The translations under genes and the position numbers were made by a program. A stretch of 64,000 nucleotides of DNA from JAWPMT01 sp965267435 (GTDB lineage: Bacteria; Bacteroidota; Bacteroidia; Cytophagales; Cyclobacteriaceae). This document shows, piece by piece, positions 45,167 to 54,178 of the stretch. Positions within the stretch are counted from its first letter, which is position 1, and each line of letters begins with the position of its first letter. Where the stretch lies: contig OZ253960.1 of the NCBI GenBank assembly GCA_965267435.1, positions 1,674,001 to 1,738,000 on the forward strand. Direction: 5' to 3'. A model generated the notes under the pieces. That model did no database searches. It worked only from the letters and a program-made list of their open reading frames with translations, and was not told the origin of the DNA.

Positions 45167-45640
45167 GTGAGGCCTCTCCTATTTGCTGGTTTGCTCTTGC
45201 TTGGTACCTTTCTTCACGGACAGGAATCCGTGCGCTGGATGACCTTTCAGGAAATGGAAGCAGCCTTCGCCCAAGAACCCAAAAAGGTGTTCATCGACTT
45301 CTGGGCCGACTGGTGCGGCGCTTGCCATCGGATGGACAAGCATGCTTTCCAAAACCCGGAGATCATACGACCGCTCAACGAAGACTACTATGCCGTCAAG
45401 ATGAATGCGGAAACGCAGGATACAATCACGTTTGGTGGCAAGACATTCATCAATCCTTCAGCCCGATCAGGCCGCAGGTCTTATCATGAACTGGCTGTTC
45501 TGTTGGGAAGCGATGAGGAGGGGCAGTTTTCGTTGCCAGCGACATTGATCTATGATGAGGAATTCGAACGTGTTAGCGAAGCCAGAAAGTACCTCAGCTC
45601 AAAGGCGATGTTGAAGTTCCTAATTGCACCGGCAGAATGA
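45167..45640 (+). CDS. Exported thioredoxin-like protein
   Basis: A 157-residue protein starting at GTG 45167, one base after the TonB-receptor stop, so translation is probably coupled. A signal peptide (MRPLLFAGLLLLGTFLHG) precedes a thioredoxin fold with WADWCGACHRMD, Cys 50 and Cys 53 forming the redox pair. It resembles DUF255/thioredoxin-related proteins rather than canonical TrxA. It may keep the receptor's Cys-x-x-Cys plug reduced, or reduce a metal ligand, an inference from linkage and export. No alternative ATG is near. Confidence 0.85.
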   Translation: MRPLLFAGLLLLGTFLHGQESVRWMTFQEMEAAFAQEPKKVFIDFWADWCGACHRMDKHAFQNPEIIRPLNEDYYAVKMNAETQDTITFGGKTFINPSARSGRRSYHELAVLLGSDEEGQFSLPATLIYDEEFERVSEARKYLSSKAMLKFLIAPAE

Positions 45641-45758
45641 TGCAGGAGAGTAAGAATCCAATCAACGCCATGCAAAGATCTTCTTAACTCTACCAAACCC
45701 GAAACACGACTTGGCACCGATTGGGCCTTTCCACTGATCCCAGCGGAGAGCAGAAACT

Positions 45759-46304
45759 TTAGTCACCCCCTTCCCTCCTCCACACCCATTCGCTACGAAC
45801 CTCCCAGTTGCCAAGGGAATCCTTACCGAAGGAGACGTTGCGGTGCACATCCTCGCTGACGAGGAAGTTCTCGTCCATATGATCATACGCTTGTCCACCC
45901 GGTCGGAAGATCTTCATAACTGAAATGAAGGTACTGTCATTCGGGAAGCTCGTGGTCCCTTCAGCATAGCCGTTGCCTCGGTCAGAGACAACGTGCAACA
46001 CGTGATTTTTCTGTGGATGCCAATTGAATGTACCCTGTGAACTAATGATCACTGTGTCGGGCAAGTAGGCTACGATGGTCAAGGTCATCAATGCAGGAAG
46101 TGGCCGCTCGAACCAAAGCCCGAAAGCACGAGGGGCGTCCTGATTGTTGGGCCGCTGGCTGTTTTCTCCTCTCCATTTGCCAGAACCCCGGGTGAGATAG
46201 TTAGCAATGTGGTCAAAGTGCTGCCACTCCCTAGTGGGCTCTATTTCCTGCCCTTGAGCGGAAAGGCAGATGAGGATCGCGAATAGGAGGATCAGGGTTT
46301 TCAT
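45759..46304 (-). CDS. Small exported protein of unknown function
   Basis: A 181-residue protein starting at the ATG at 46304, with signal peptide MKTLILLFAILICLSAQG; the upstream frame extension is unlikely. The mature part is beta-rich with several Trp/Phe residues (EWQHFDHIANYLTRGSGKW, FGLWFERPLPALMTL, HVLHVVSDRGNGY). The pattern is reminiscent of lipocalin-like DUF1579 proteins, but the match is weak. It lies 87 bases after the DUF819 gene on the same strand and may close the large SusCD-linked array. Confidence 0.65.
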   Translation of the reverse strand: MKTLILLFAILICLSAQGQEIEPTREWQHFDHIANYLTRGSGKWRGENSQRPNNQDAPRAFGLWFERPLPALMTLTIVAYLPDTVIISSQGTFNWHPQKNHVLHVVSDRGNGYAEGTTSFPNDSTFISVMKIFRPGGQAYDHMDENFLVSEDVHRNVSFGKDSLGNWEVRSEWVWRREGGD

Positions 46305-46391
46305 GAGGGCAAAGAAAGAGGGAATTGAACCGTGGTCTTCCAACCTGTCCGGATTTTTGACAAAACGGTTCATTTCGGTAAGACTGCCCGA

Positions 46392-47528
46392 CTAGAACAT
46401 CGTCTCAAACAAGTAGATCGTCACCAAACCCCAGGCCGTACCCGTCACCATGCTAAGGATCGCTAACAGAATAGCATGCGGCATTAGGTCTTTCCGATAA
46501 GCCGAGGTGACAGCCGGAGCGGTAGAAATGCCACCCAGATTGGCCATGCTCGCAATGGGTACCCAGACTACGTTGACTCGCATCAGAATCGACGCCAACA
46601 ACATGAAGACGTAGTGGGCGAGCAGCCATATGACTACCAGCAGGACCATCACAAGAGGTAGTGAAAACTTCGAGAAATCGAGGCGTAGCCCCAGGATAGC
46701 CATGATCACCACGATGGCGATCCCTCCTACTCGCAGTACAAACGCTACATTCCAACGCTTGATAAGGTTCACAATCAACAAGCCCACAATCGACAGTACG
46801 ATCACTTTCCAGAGAAATGACAGTCCGAGCAGATGCGCCACGATAACGACCATGAGGATGATGCCAGTAGCAGCCCATGGCTTCAGCTTCTTTATTCCTG
46901 TATCCTGTACATCCTCGATCAATCGAATCTCATTGCTGATGCCAAAGAAGTTGTTCATCTGAGGGGTCCGCTGAATGAACTGAAACATCAGAATCGTCCA
47001 GATGTTGACCAGAATATTGTCCAACACCAATACCGAAAGGAAAAGCCCCTCCTCTGTGCCAGCGACCTCTTTGAGCACCAATTGACTGGTACTCCCTCCA
47101 ATCCAACCCCCAACGATCGGCACCAGTCCCTGCCAATACTCCCTATCGATGAACAGCTCCTGGCTTGCCGGGCTCGTGGCAGAAAACACGTACACCAGCA
47201 ATACCGGCAGTGTGGCGATAAAGAAAGACCCAACCACAAAGACGATGATCGGTTTGATCCCCACGACCCGCAATTGCTCAAAGGGCAGCGCACTCATCAC
47301 CGTCACGATCGTAAATGGGATGATCCAGTCCTTGCTCAGCGTGTGCAGAAATACGCCACTGAGATCCAACGAAAACAGGTGCGTGAATCCAGCCGGTATA
47401 ACGTAGGCGAACAATATCGCTGGAAACCAATTCAGGAGCGTTTTGATCCACGGGCGCTCCTGTGCATCCAGCCATCGGATTGACAATACTGTCACCGTGA
47501 CAATGCCGATGGCTAGTACCTCATTCAT
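46392..47528 (-). CDS. DUF819-family membrane protein
   Basis: A polytopic 378-residue inner-membrane protein with about ten hydrophobic segments. Features of DUF819 (YjcL-like) are GGWIGGSTSQLVLKEVAG near residue 138, the following LFLSVLVLDNILVNIWT segment, and the symmetric SMANLGGISTAPAVTSAYRK near 335; the two halves look like an inverted repeat with a conserved Gly/Ser/Thr helix break. It is presumed to be a secondary transporter. Its start overlaps the M20 peptidase stop by eight bases, which indicates coupled translation. Transport of amino acids or dipeptides released by that peptidase is plausible. Confidence 0.85.
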   Translation of the reverse strand: MNEVLAIGIVTVTVLSIRWLDAQERPWIKTLLNWFPAILFAYVIPAGFTHLFSLDLSGVFLHTLSKDWIIPFTIVTVMSALPFEQLRVVGIKPIIVFVVGSFFIATLPVLLVYVFSATSPASQELFIDREYWQGLVPIVGGWIGGSTSQLVLKEVAGTEEGLFLSVLVLDNILVNIWTILMFQFIQRTPQMNNFFGISNEIRLIEDVQDTGIKKLKPWAATGIILMVVIVAHLLGLSFLWKVIVLSIVGLLIVNLIKRWNVAFVLRVGGIAIVVIMAILGLRLDFSKFSLPLVMVLLVVIWLLAHYVFMLLASILMRVNVVWVPIASMANLGGISTAPAVTSAYRKDLMPHAILLAILSMVTGTAWGLVTIYLFETMF

Positions 47529-49053
47529 CGAGCTTCCAGGGTTCTGTTAAGACCGACAAACACATCTGTATGCCTTCAAAGAGATTGCCGACACGGAGAT
47601 TTTCATTGGGTGCATGAATATTGTTGTCGGGGTTCGGAATTCGCACTGAGACGGCTGGCACGCCCAAGGTGGAGATGAACGGCGCTATGGGCTGCGACCC
47701 ACCTGTCGTCCGCATCTTCACGTACTGCTCATCAAATACCCTTTGCATGGCCGATTCCAGCCACTGTCCGAGTGGTGATCGCATATCGGTGCGAAAAGGC
47801 TTGGATCCAATGCGGTGCTCCACTTTTACGAGGTTGGAAAAAGTAGCCCGTTCTTCAGCGGTGGGTTCGCCGTCAATGATGTGGAAGCCGGCCCCTTCGA
47901 TGTATTTCCGAACCAATGCTACTTGCCTCTCGCCTGGGGTTTCTGGCACCAGTCGCATATCGATCTCGGCAACGGCCTCATTGGGTATAAGCGTCCGAAC
48001 TTCATCCCCCACCCAAGCTGCGCGTAATCCACGGACATTGAGAGAAGGATACTGTAGCGCCTCCTGATAGGTGCCACCGACAGCATCAGGTGAGGATATA
48101 CCGAGTGAACGCTTGATGTCTTCCAAATCTTCAGGGACATCGTTGATGAGCTGCTTTTCCTCATCAGAAAGCTCCACGCCTTCGTAGTAGCCCGGAATGG
48201 TCACCCGACCACTTTCATCCTTCATACCCGCCAACAATCGACTCAATGCAAAGACTGGATTGGGAGAGAAATTGCCGTACTGGCCCGAATGCAAATTCCT
48301 GGAGGCTCCGTGGACGGTCAACGTCATGGTGGCAATGCCCCTGGCACCAAACGTGAGCGTAGGAAGGTTCGAGAGATGTCTCGTTCCGTCCATTATCAAC
48401 ATGACATCCGCCGCGAACAGCTCACGATTCCGCTCGACCGAAGGAGGTAATGTCTTTGAGCCCATCTCTTCCTGAAAGTCGGCGATGACCTTGATGTCGA
48501 AGTCCGGTTGTACGCCTGATTCTTTAATGATCTTGAGTGCTGTGAGGAATGCAATGGCCGGACCTTTGGAGTCGCTGGCCGACCGCGCGAAAACCCTATA
48601 GTCAGGACTGTAGTCAGATTGCAGTCGATCCCACGGAATCTCTTGCCATTGATCGCCAGACCTCTCCTTCAATGCCGGTTCGAAAGGACTCGCCTGATCC
48701 CAGGCTGAGGTATCGACTGGCTGACCATCGATTTGCAGGTAAAACAGTACGGTCCCCTTCGCTCTCCTGGTCCGTTTCTCAGCAAAGACATGGGGTACAC
48801 CGTCGGACTCAAGTACCTGCGTAGCGAAACCGAGGCCCTCTAACTTGTCCTTTGTCCATGCGACATTGATGGATGTCTGCTCCGGAAAGTGGCCGTAGTT
48901 GGGAAGACGCAAGAACTCCCGGTAGTCTGACAACGCCACAGGAAAGGCTTGTCTGGTCTTTTTCAGTATCTGTTCTCTGGTCAGCGATTGCGCGACCGCC
49001 ATAGACCAGCACAACAAGGCCAGGAGGCTCAGGATGCACTTCTGGGTATTCAA
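47521..49053 (-). CDS. Exported M20-family peptidase with altered metal ligand
   Basis: A 510-residue secreted metallopeptidase with signal peptide MNTQKCILSLLALLCWSMAVAQ. Most M20 ligands are visible: SASDSKGPAI supplies the bridging Asp, FQEEMGS the catalytic and binding Glu, LIMDGTRHL an Asp, and NNIHAPNENL the last His. However, the first ligand motif, normally HxD, reads QIDGQP, with Gln where His is expected. Other M20 members with this Q-x-D form may exist, but activity should not be assumed. The gene is overlapped by a DUF819 transporter gene and follows a BNR protein gene by 12 bases. Location points to dipeptide or N-acyl amino acid use. Confidence 0.85.
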   Translation of the reverse strand: MNTQKCILSLLALLCWSMAVAQSLTREQILKKTRQAFPVALSDYREFLRLPNYGHFPEQTSINVAWTKDKLEGLGFATQVLESDGVPHVFAEKRTRRAKGTVLFYLQIDGQPVDTSAWDQASPFEPALKERSGDQWQEIPWDRLQSDYSPDYRVFARSASDSKGPAIAFLTALKIIKESGVQPDFDIKVIADFQEEMGSKTLPPSVERNRELFAADVMLIMDGTRHLSNLPTLTFGARGIATMTLTVHGASRNLHSGQYGNFSPNPVFALSRLLAGMKDESGRVTIPGYYEGVELSDEEKQLINDVPEDLEDIKRSLGISSPDAVGGTYQEALQYPSLNVRGLRAAWVGDEVRTLIPNEAVAEIDMRLVPETPGERQVALVRKYIEGAGFHIIDGEPTAEERATFSNLVKVEHRIGSKPFRTDMRSPLGQWLESAMQRVFDEQYVKMRTTGGSQPIAPFISTLGVPAVSVRIPNPDNNIHAPNENLRVGNLFEGIQMCLSVLTEPWKLDE

Positions 49054-49065
49054 AATATTGGCTTA

Positions 49066-51912
49066 TCAGTCCTCGGTCAACAGTGGATCCTCACGAATTG
49101 CGAGACTCTTCGTCATGCTGTTGCCATTGATCGTCAGCGTGACCTCGTACTCCCCAGGGCCCGCTTTGCTGATGCCCATGCTTGGGTCAAGACTCAAAAA
49201 CGCTCCATAGCGATCGACTAGCCGTCGTTTGATGAGCACGGTGTCACCTGCCGCCTTGTACGAGGCCATCAGCCTTCGGACCAGGCCCCTTGAGGTATCC
49301 ATCTCGGCAAAGGCTCCAGCGAGCATCGCTTCTTCCTCCTCCGTGTAGGGCGCAGGATTGAACTGCCGATTCCAATGGTACTTCTGTAGGCCGGGTGCCG
49401 AGCGGACCTCAGCGGTGAACTCCTCGTTTCCTTGCACGATCTGCAGTTGGACATCTACGCTATCCGTCCCACCGACGAAATAATAGATCGGTGCATCCAC
49501 CTCGTAGACCGCCCGGGGAATGGACGATGTGGGACGAATGACATCAGGGTTCTCACCACCGTACCAGAAATGACCACGCTGCCCGCCTCTGCTGACGTTT
49601 TCCCAGATTGTCGCCACCGGTTGATCAAACAAATGCATCGCGGCGTTGGTCACGCTGGGCGTCATCTGCTGCAGGGCATGGAGGTTGTCCATCACGAAGA
49701 GGCTTCGACCATGGCTGCCGGCCATCAAAGCACGATCACGAGGGTGGATCGCCAGATCGTACACACTCACCGTAGGCATGTTGTTCTTCAATCGAAACCA
49801 CTGCCCTCCCCGATCTAGTGAGATCCAAACACCCGTCTCAGTACCGATATACAGCAGGTTCTCATTCACAGGATCCTCCCTTACGACCCGGATCACCTCC
49901 GTAGCAGGAAGATTGGCCATCAAAGGATTCCATGATTTGCCGAAGTTCTCAGTAACAAAAACATAGGGCGCGTTGTGGTCACTACGGTGACCGTCAAATG
50001 ACACGTATGCTCGTCCGGCTTCATGCTTGCTGGCATCTACACGACTCACCCAGATACCGTCTGGCACACCGTTGATCCGCTCCCTCAGGGAGGCCCAATG
50101 AGACCCACCATTGCGGGTGACATGCAACCTACCGTCATCCGTACCGGCCCAAATAATGTTCTCGTCTAATTGGGAAATGGCCACTGTCGACAGCGCACAA
50201 TGCGTCTCCGCGCCTGTATTGTCGGGTGTTACACCGCCACTGGCACCTCGTTTGGTCTTCTCAGGGTCATTGGTGGTGAGGTCAGGGCTGATGATCTGCC
50301 AGGTCTGGCCTTTGTCCTCGGATTTGAAGAGGTGATTGGCCCCATAATAGAGCGTCTTACTCTGTGAGAGTTGGAAAGGCGCCGACCAGTTGTATCGGAT
50401 CGACTGGGTGTTCCATCGCCCCTCATCGTAAAATTCCTCAAGGTTCGTGATTTTAATTCGGGTGGGGCTTATCCTTTTGATCCTATGCGTCACAGGATCA
50501 TACAGGTTCAAGCTGCCATTCTCTGCCGAGGTGTAGACGGTACGCCAATCATCCGGGTCTGACGCCGTATGCTGGCCATCCCCCCAGTGTACTTTCCAGT
50601 TGGAGTCATTGAGGATGCCTCGAATGTCACGTGTGAAGCTCGCAGTGGCGTAAAAGCCATTGTCCTGCAACCCTCCATAGACGTAGTACGGGTCGCGGTA
50701 GTCAAAACCAATGCGATAGTATTGCGCGATGGGCAGGTTGTCAAATAGTTGAAACTTGTTGCCATGGTCATGGGTGATTGACATACCCTTGTCGGCGCCG
50801 AGGTAGTAGCGATCTTTTTCATTGGGATCCAACCACATGGCGTGAAAATCGCCGTGCACTTCTTCGTCAGCACTACCATTTCGAATCGTCTTGCCCCCAT
50901 CTTCCGAGACCATGAATCGTGTCGTGAGTAGATACACCCGCTGATCATCTACGGGATTAATTCGGATCTGGCTGTAGTAAAATGGGCGATTGTTGTACGT
51001 ATTCATATAGCTCCAACTAACACCCCCGTCCTCAGATCGATAGACACCCGAACCGGGCTTCGCCAGGTCGTTCGTCTGCTCCGCCTCCAATAATGCCATC
51101 ACGACATTTGGATTGCTGCGAGAGATCGCCAGGCCTATCCGACCCGTGGGACCCGCCGGCAAACCGTCACTCAGCTTTGTCCATGACTTTCCGCCATCGG
51201 TTGTTTTGAAGATGCCGCCATTGTCACCGCCACTCTGAAAGTGCCAAGGCTTTCGCAGTCGCTCATAGAAAGAGGCATACATCGTATTGGGGTCGTTCGG
51301 ATCCATGATCAGGTCATTGCAACCTGTCTTGCCATCGTCTGGAAGGCCATTGGTCATCTTTTGCCAGGTAGCGCCACCATCCTCTGTTTTGTAGAGTCCT
51401 CGATCGCCCGATGTTCCCCATAGATGTCCGATCGCACAAACGCACAATGACTCAGGCTGGCCGGGGATCGTCGCTAGCCTTGCGATCTGGTGGGTGTCAT
51501 TCAGCCCCACATTTTGGAAGGTCTTCCCTCCATCCCGGGAAAGGAATACACCGTCTCCCCAAGAGACGCTGTTTCGGTTATTCGCCTCACCGGTTCCCAC
51601 CCAAATGATGGAAGGGTCTTCCTGATTGACAGCAATGTCCCCAATAGAGGCCGTAGAGTAATCATCAAAAATGGGTGTCCAGGTCGTACCCGCATTTTCA
51701 GAATACCATACACCCCCGGAACCCGTCGCCATCCACACCTTCCGGAATTGACCTTCCAGCGCTTCAATATCGACAATGCGTCCTCCCTGGTTAGCGGGGC
51801 CAATATTGCGCCATTGGTAGGCATCCATGGCGGGCTGGGCCGAAACAGATATGAAGCCCAGAGCAAAAAGAAAAAAAGTCAGGCGGCGGATGTGTGAGTC
51901 GTAGGTTTTCAT
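49066..51912 (-). CDS. Secreted BNR/VPS10-type beta-propeller protein
   Basis: A 948-residue secreted protein of the same type as the 1018-residue one at 32.6-35.7 kb. A signal peptide (LTFFLFALGFISVSAQ) follows the basic start. Repeated Asp boxes mark the blades: SRDGGKTFQNV, TEDGGATWQKM, TTDGGKSWTKL, SEDGGVSWSYM, TRNGGSHWASL. The C-terminal part (after about residue 720) is a different domain and includes GQWFRLKNNMP and HLFDQPVATIWENV; residues 850-948 are partly helical. It follows an SLC13-type transporter by 22 bases and precedes the M20 peptidase by 12 bases, so it belongs to the SusCD-linked array. Confidence 0.85.
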   Translation of the reverse strand: MKTYDSHIRRLTFFLFALGFISVSAQPAMDAYQWRNIGPANQGGRIVDIEALEGQFRKVWMATGSGGVWYSENAGTTWTPIFDDYSTASIGDIAVNQEDPSIIWVGTGEANNRNSVSWGDGVFLSRDGGKTFQNVGLNDTHQIARLATIPGQPESLCVCAIGHLWGTSGDRGLYKTEDGGATWQKMTNGLPDDGKTGCNDLIMDPNDPNTMYASFYERLRKPWHFQSGGDNGGIFKTTDGGKSWTKLSDGLPAGPTGRIGLAISRSNPNVVMALLEAEQTNDLAKPGSGVYRSEDGGVSWSYMNTYNNRPFYYSQIRINPVDDQRVYLLTTRFMVSEDGGKTIRNGSADEEVHGDFHAMWLDPNEKDRYYLGADKGMSITHDHGNKFQLFDNLPIAQYYRIGFDYRDPYYVYGGLQDNGFYATASFTRDIRGILNDSNWKVHWGDGQHTASDPDDWRTVYTSAENGSLNLYDPVTHRIKRISPTRIKITNLEEFYDEGRWNTQSIRYNWSAPFQLSQSKTLYYGANHLFKSEDKGQTWQIISPDLTTNDPEKTKRGASGGVTPDNTGAETHCALSTVAISQLDENIIWAGTDDGRLHVTRNGGSHWASLRERINGVPDGIWVSRVDASKHEAGRAYVSFDGHRSDHNAPYVFVTENFGKSWNPLMANLPATEVIRVVREDPVNENLLYIGTETGVWISLDRGGQWFRLKNNMPTVSVYDLAIHPRDRALMAGSHGRSLFVMDNLHALQQMTPSVTNAAMHLFDQPVATIWENVSRGGQRGHFWYGGENPDVIRPTSSIPRAVYEVDAPIYYFVGGTDSVDVQLQIVQGNEEFTAEVRSAPGLQKYHWNRQFNPAPYTEEEEAMLAGAFAEMDTSRGLVRRLMASYKAAGDTVLIKRRLVDRYGAFLSLDPSMGISKAGPGEYEVTLTINGNSMTKSLAIREDPLLTED

Positions 51913-51934
51913 TGGGTAGTAGCGTTTCAGTTCT

Positions 51935-53395
51935 TCATTGTGTCAAAGGAGTCAGCATTGTATCCAAATCCCACAACAAAGGCAACAGGAAATATACAAT
52001 GAGACTTAATAACAGGATGGAAAGCAGGTTCATCCATAGTCCGGCACGGATCATATCAGGAATGCGTAAGTAGCCAGAACCAAAGACAACCGCATTGGGT
52101 GGCGTGGCAACAGGCAGCATAAATGCGCAGGATGCCGCTACCGTCGCGGAAACCATGAGTAAATAGGGATGGAGATTGATGCTCACCGCCAGTGACGCCA
52201 GAATAGGTAGAAGCATTGCTGTGGTCGCCAGGTTGGAGGTAATCTCGGTGAGAAAATTAACCGAGGCAATGATGACGAGGATGACGAGTATCAGCGCAAA
52301 GCCTTCGATGAAGGTGAACTGGCTCCCAATCCATAAAGCAAGTCCGGTGCTCTTGAATCCTTGTGCCAGCGCCATGCCGCCTCCGAAGAGGAGTATGATA
52401 CCCCAGGGCATGGTTTTCGCTTCCGGCCAGGTGATGATACGCTCTCCCCTCTTGCTGCTCGGAAGCAGGAACAAGAGAATGCCGGCGCTCATACCGATGA
52501 TCGTATCTGTTATCCCTGGAATGAGCTTTTGCAGGACAAAGGACCGGCTGATCCAAGCTACGGCTGTCGCTACAAAAACAGCCAGTACAACTTTCTCCTC
52601 GAAGGACATCCTGCCCAAGGCTGTCAATTGCTTTCGTATTTCTTCCTGACCTCCAGGTGATGACTTGCCTCTCAGATCAAATGCATAGACGGTCAGGTAC
52701 CGCCAGCAAATAAATAGTAGCAGAGCTGAGATAGGCAGACCAAATTGCAGCCACTGGAAAAAGGTGATCTCCACCCCGAATGTCTCTTTCGCCACGCCTA
52801 CGAAAACCAGGTTCGGTGGTGTGCCGACCAATGTCGCTATCCCCCCGATAGAGGCGCTATAGGCAATGGAAAGCATCAGCGCTTTGCCAAAATAACTGGA
52901 AGCCTCTCCCACTCCCGATGATTCAAATTGCTTGACGATGGCAATGCCAATGGGCAGCATCATGACTGACGTAGCAGTGTTGGAAATCCACATAGACAGG
53001 AACGCCGTGGCAAGCATAAATCCCAGGACCACATGTACCAGCTTCGTTCCTACCAGACTGATGATACTTAAGGCTATTCGTCTGTGCAGATCCCACTTCT
53101 CAATGGCAATCGCAAGGATAAACCCACCCATGTAAAGGAAAACGTACTGATGCCCATAAGACATTGTGGTGGTGTTGACATCGAGCGCTCCAGTGAGAGG
53201 AAAGAGAATGATGGGGAGCAAGGCAGTGACCGCTATCGGGATGGCTTCCGTGATCCACCATATCGCTATCCAGGCAGTTGAGGTCAACACGTGGTAGGCC
53301 TCGGCCGTCATGCCAGCAGGCTTGCCCAGTAGCTCCAAAACCAGAAAGACCAAGGGTCCAAGAATTAGAGAGATAGACCGTCTATTTTGAATCAT
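51935..53395 (-). CDS. SLC13/DASS-type anion symporter
   Basis: A 486-residue membrane transporter of the divalent anion/sodium symporter family. The ISNTATSVMMLPIG segment near residue 135 matches the first SNT motif region, and ASVNFLTEITSNLATTAMLLPI near 387 is the second SNT-type motif (TSNLATT). SIGGIATLVGTPPNLV and PVATPPNAVVFGSG supply the paired hairpin motifs. Members carry dicarboxylates, citrate or sulfate with sodium. Its start overlaps the stop of the SGNH gene by one base (TAATG), so the pair is translationally coupled. It probably exports or imports organic anions made by the array. Confidence 0.9.
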   Translation of the reverse strand: MIQNRRSISLILGPLVFLVLELLGKPAGMTAEAYHVLTSTAWIAIWWITEAIPIAVTALLPIILFPLTGALDVNTTTMSYGHQYVFLYMGGFILAIAIEKWDLHRRIALSIISLVGTKLVHVVLGFMLATAFLSMWISNTATSVMMLPIGIAIVKQFESSGVGEASSYFGKALMLSIAYSASIGGIATLVGTPPNLVFVGVAKETFGVEITFFQWLQFGLPISALLLFICWRYLTVYAFDLRGKSSPGGQEEIRKQLTALGRMSFEEKVVLAVFVATAVAWISRSFVLQKLIPGITDTIIGMSAGILLFLLPSSKRGERIITWPEAKTMPWGIILLFGGGMALAQGFKSTGLALWIGSQFTFIEGFALILVILVIIASVNFLTEITSNLATTAMLLPILASLAVSINLHPYLLMVSATVAASCAFMLPVATPPNAVVFGSGYLRIPDMIRAGLWMNLLSILLLSLIVYFLLPLLWDLDTMLTPLTQ

Positions 53396-54165
53396 TATTT
53401 CGTGTAGGGTGAGAAATCGAAATTATCTACCGTTCTGTGCAAAAACTGAGCGTCTTTCTGATCCAGAATAGCTATGTAGAGTTTCTCTCCGTCCTTGTCC
53501 GTAGTGGTCAGTCTTGGTGGAATACCGTGGGCTGGCTTGCCCGTGAAGTACGCCGTGAAGACACAACCAATCAAGTAAGTGCCGATATTGGACGGGTGAC
53601 TTTGGTCAGGGACGAACAACTTCAAGTCGGGTCGGTTCTTCCGTACTTCTGACCATACGGGTCCTACCGGGACTACCGCCGCATCAATCGATTCTGCCAG
53701 TGTCTGATAAGCCAGTGTAATGCTGTCCTGCATCAGCGGATCAAACTCGCGGGCCCAGGTCGCATACAACACCGGCTCCGCGCCGGACGATCGAACAAGC
53801 TTGGCGAGTCGCTGGCCATACTCCATGAAGTCGCCCCATCTGTTGAAGGCGCTAAGACTGTGGTTCTGAAGCACCACATAATCCCAGTCACCATCAGCAA
53901 TGAGATCTCGCGTCTTCAGGGACTTCTCCCCTTCCCAATGCTCCTGCCACGTGGCACCACCAGCTGTGGATTGCCGTGCGGTCAAAGTGACCCCCTTTGC
54001 CTCCGCCATGAGACTGACGGTCTGGGGAAGGTTGAAGAAGTAGGTATAGCTGTTGCCAACGAAGAGGACGCGAATTTCCTCCTGCTGACAATAGCCAACG
54101 TGGTAAAAGAAAAGGAGAGCCAACAATAGTTGGCTCTTCCTTCTAAGTAGCAATGTCCTAATCAA
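53395..54165 (-). CDS. SGNH-hydrolase-like secreted protein (DUF4886 type)
   Basis: A secreted hydrolase-like protein. VLFVGNSYTYFFNLPQTVS holds the nucleophile Ser, DYVVLQNHSL the block III region, and PDQSHPSNIGTYL the catalytic Asp/His. The frame opens at an ATG at 54222, which overlaps the SusD gene by 44 bases. A TTG at 54165, just after the SusD stop, or one at 54153, gives a cleaner signal peptide (LLLRRKSQLLLALLFFYHVG), so I place the start at 54165; this is uncertain. It overlaps the next transporter gene by one base. It probably deacylates the imported substrate. Confidence 0.75.
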   Translation of the reverse strand: MIRTLLLRRKSQLLLALLFFYHVGYCQQEEIRVLFVGNSYTYFFNLPQTVSLMAEAKGVTLTARQSTAGGATWQEHWEGEKSLKTRDLIADGDWDYVVLQNHSLSAFNRWGDFMEYGQRLAKLVRSSGAEPVLYATWAREFDPLMQDSITLAYQTLAESIDAAVVPVGPVWSEVRKNRPDLKLFVPDQSHPSNIGTYLIGCVFTAYFTGKPAHGIPPRLTTTDKDGEKLYIAILDQKDAQFLHRTVDNFDFSPYTK

Positions 54166-54178
54166 TGTCTCTCGACTA

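Noticed and set aside
46833..47483. A 216-codon plus-strand frame opposite the DUF819 gene
   Set aside because: Composition is biased to charged residues, as expected from antisense of membrane helices.
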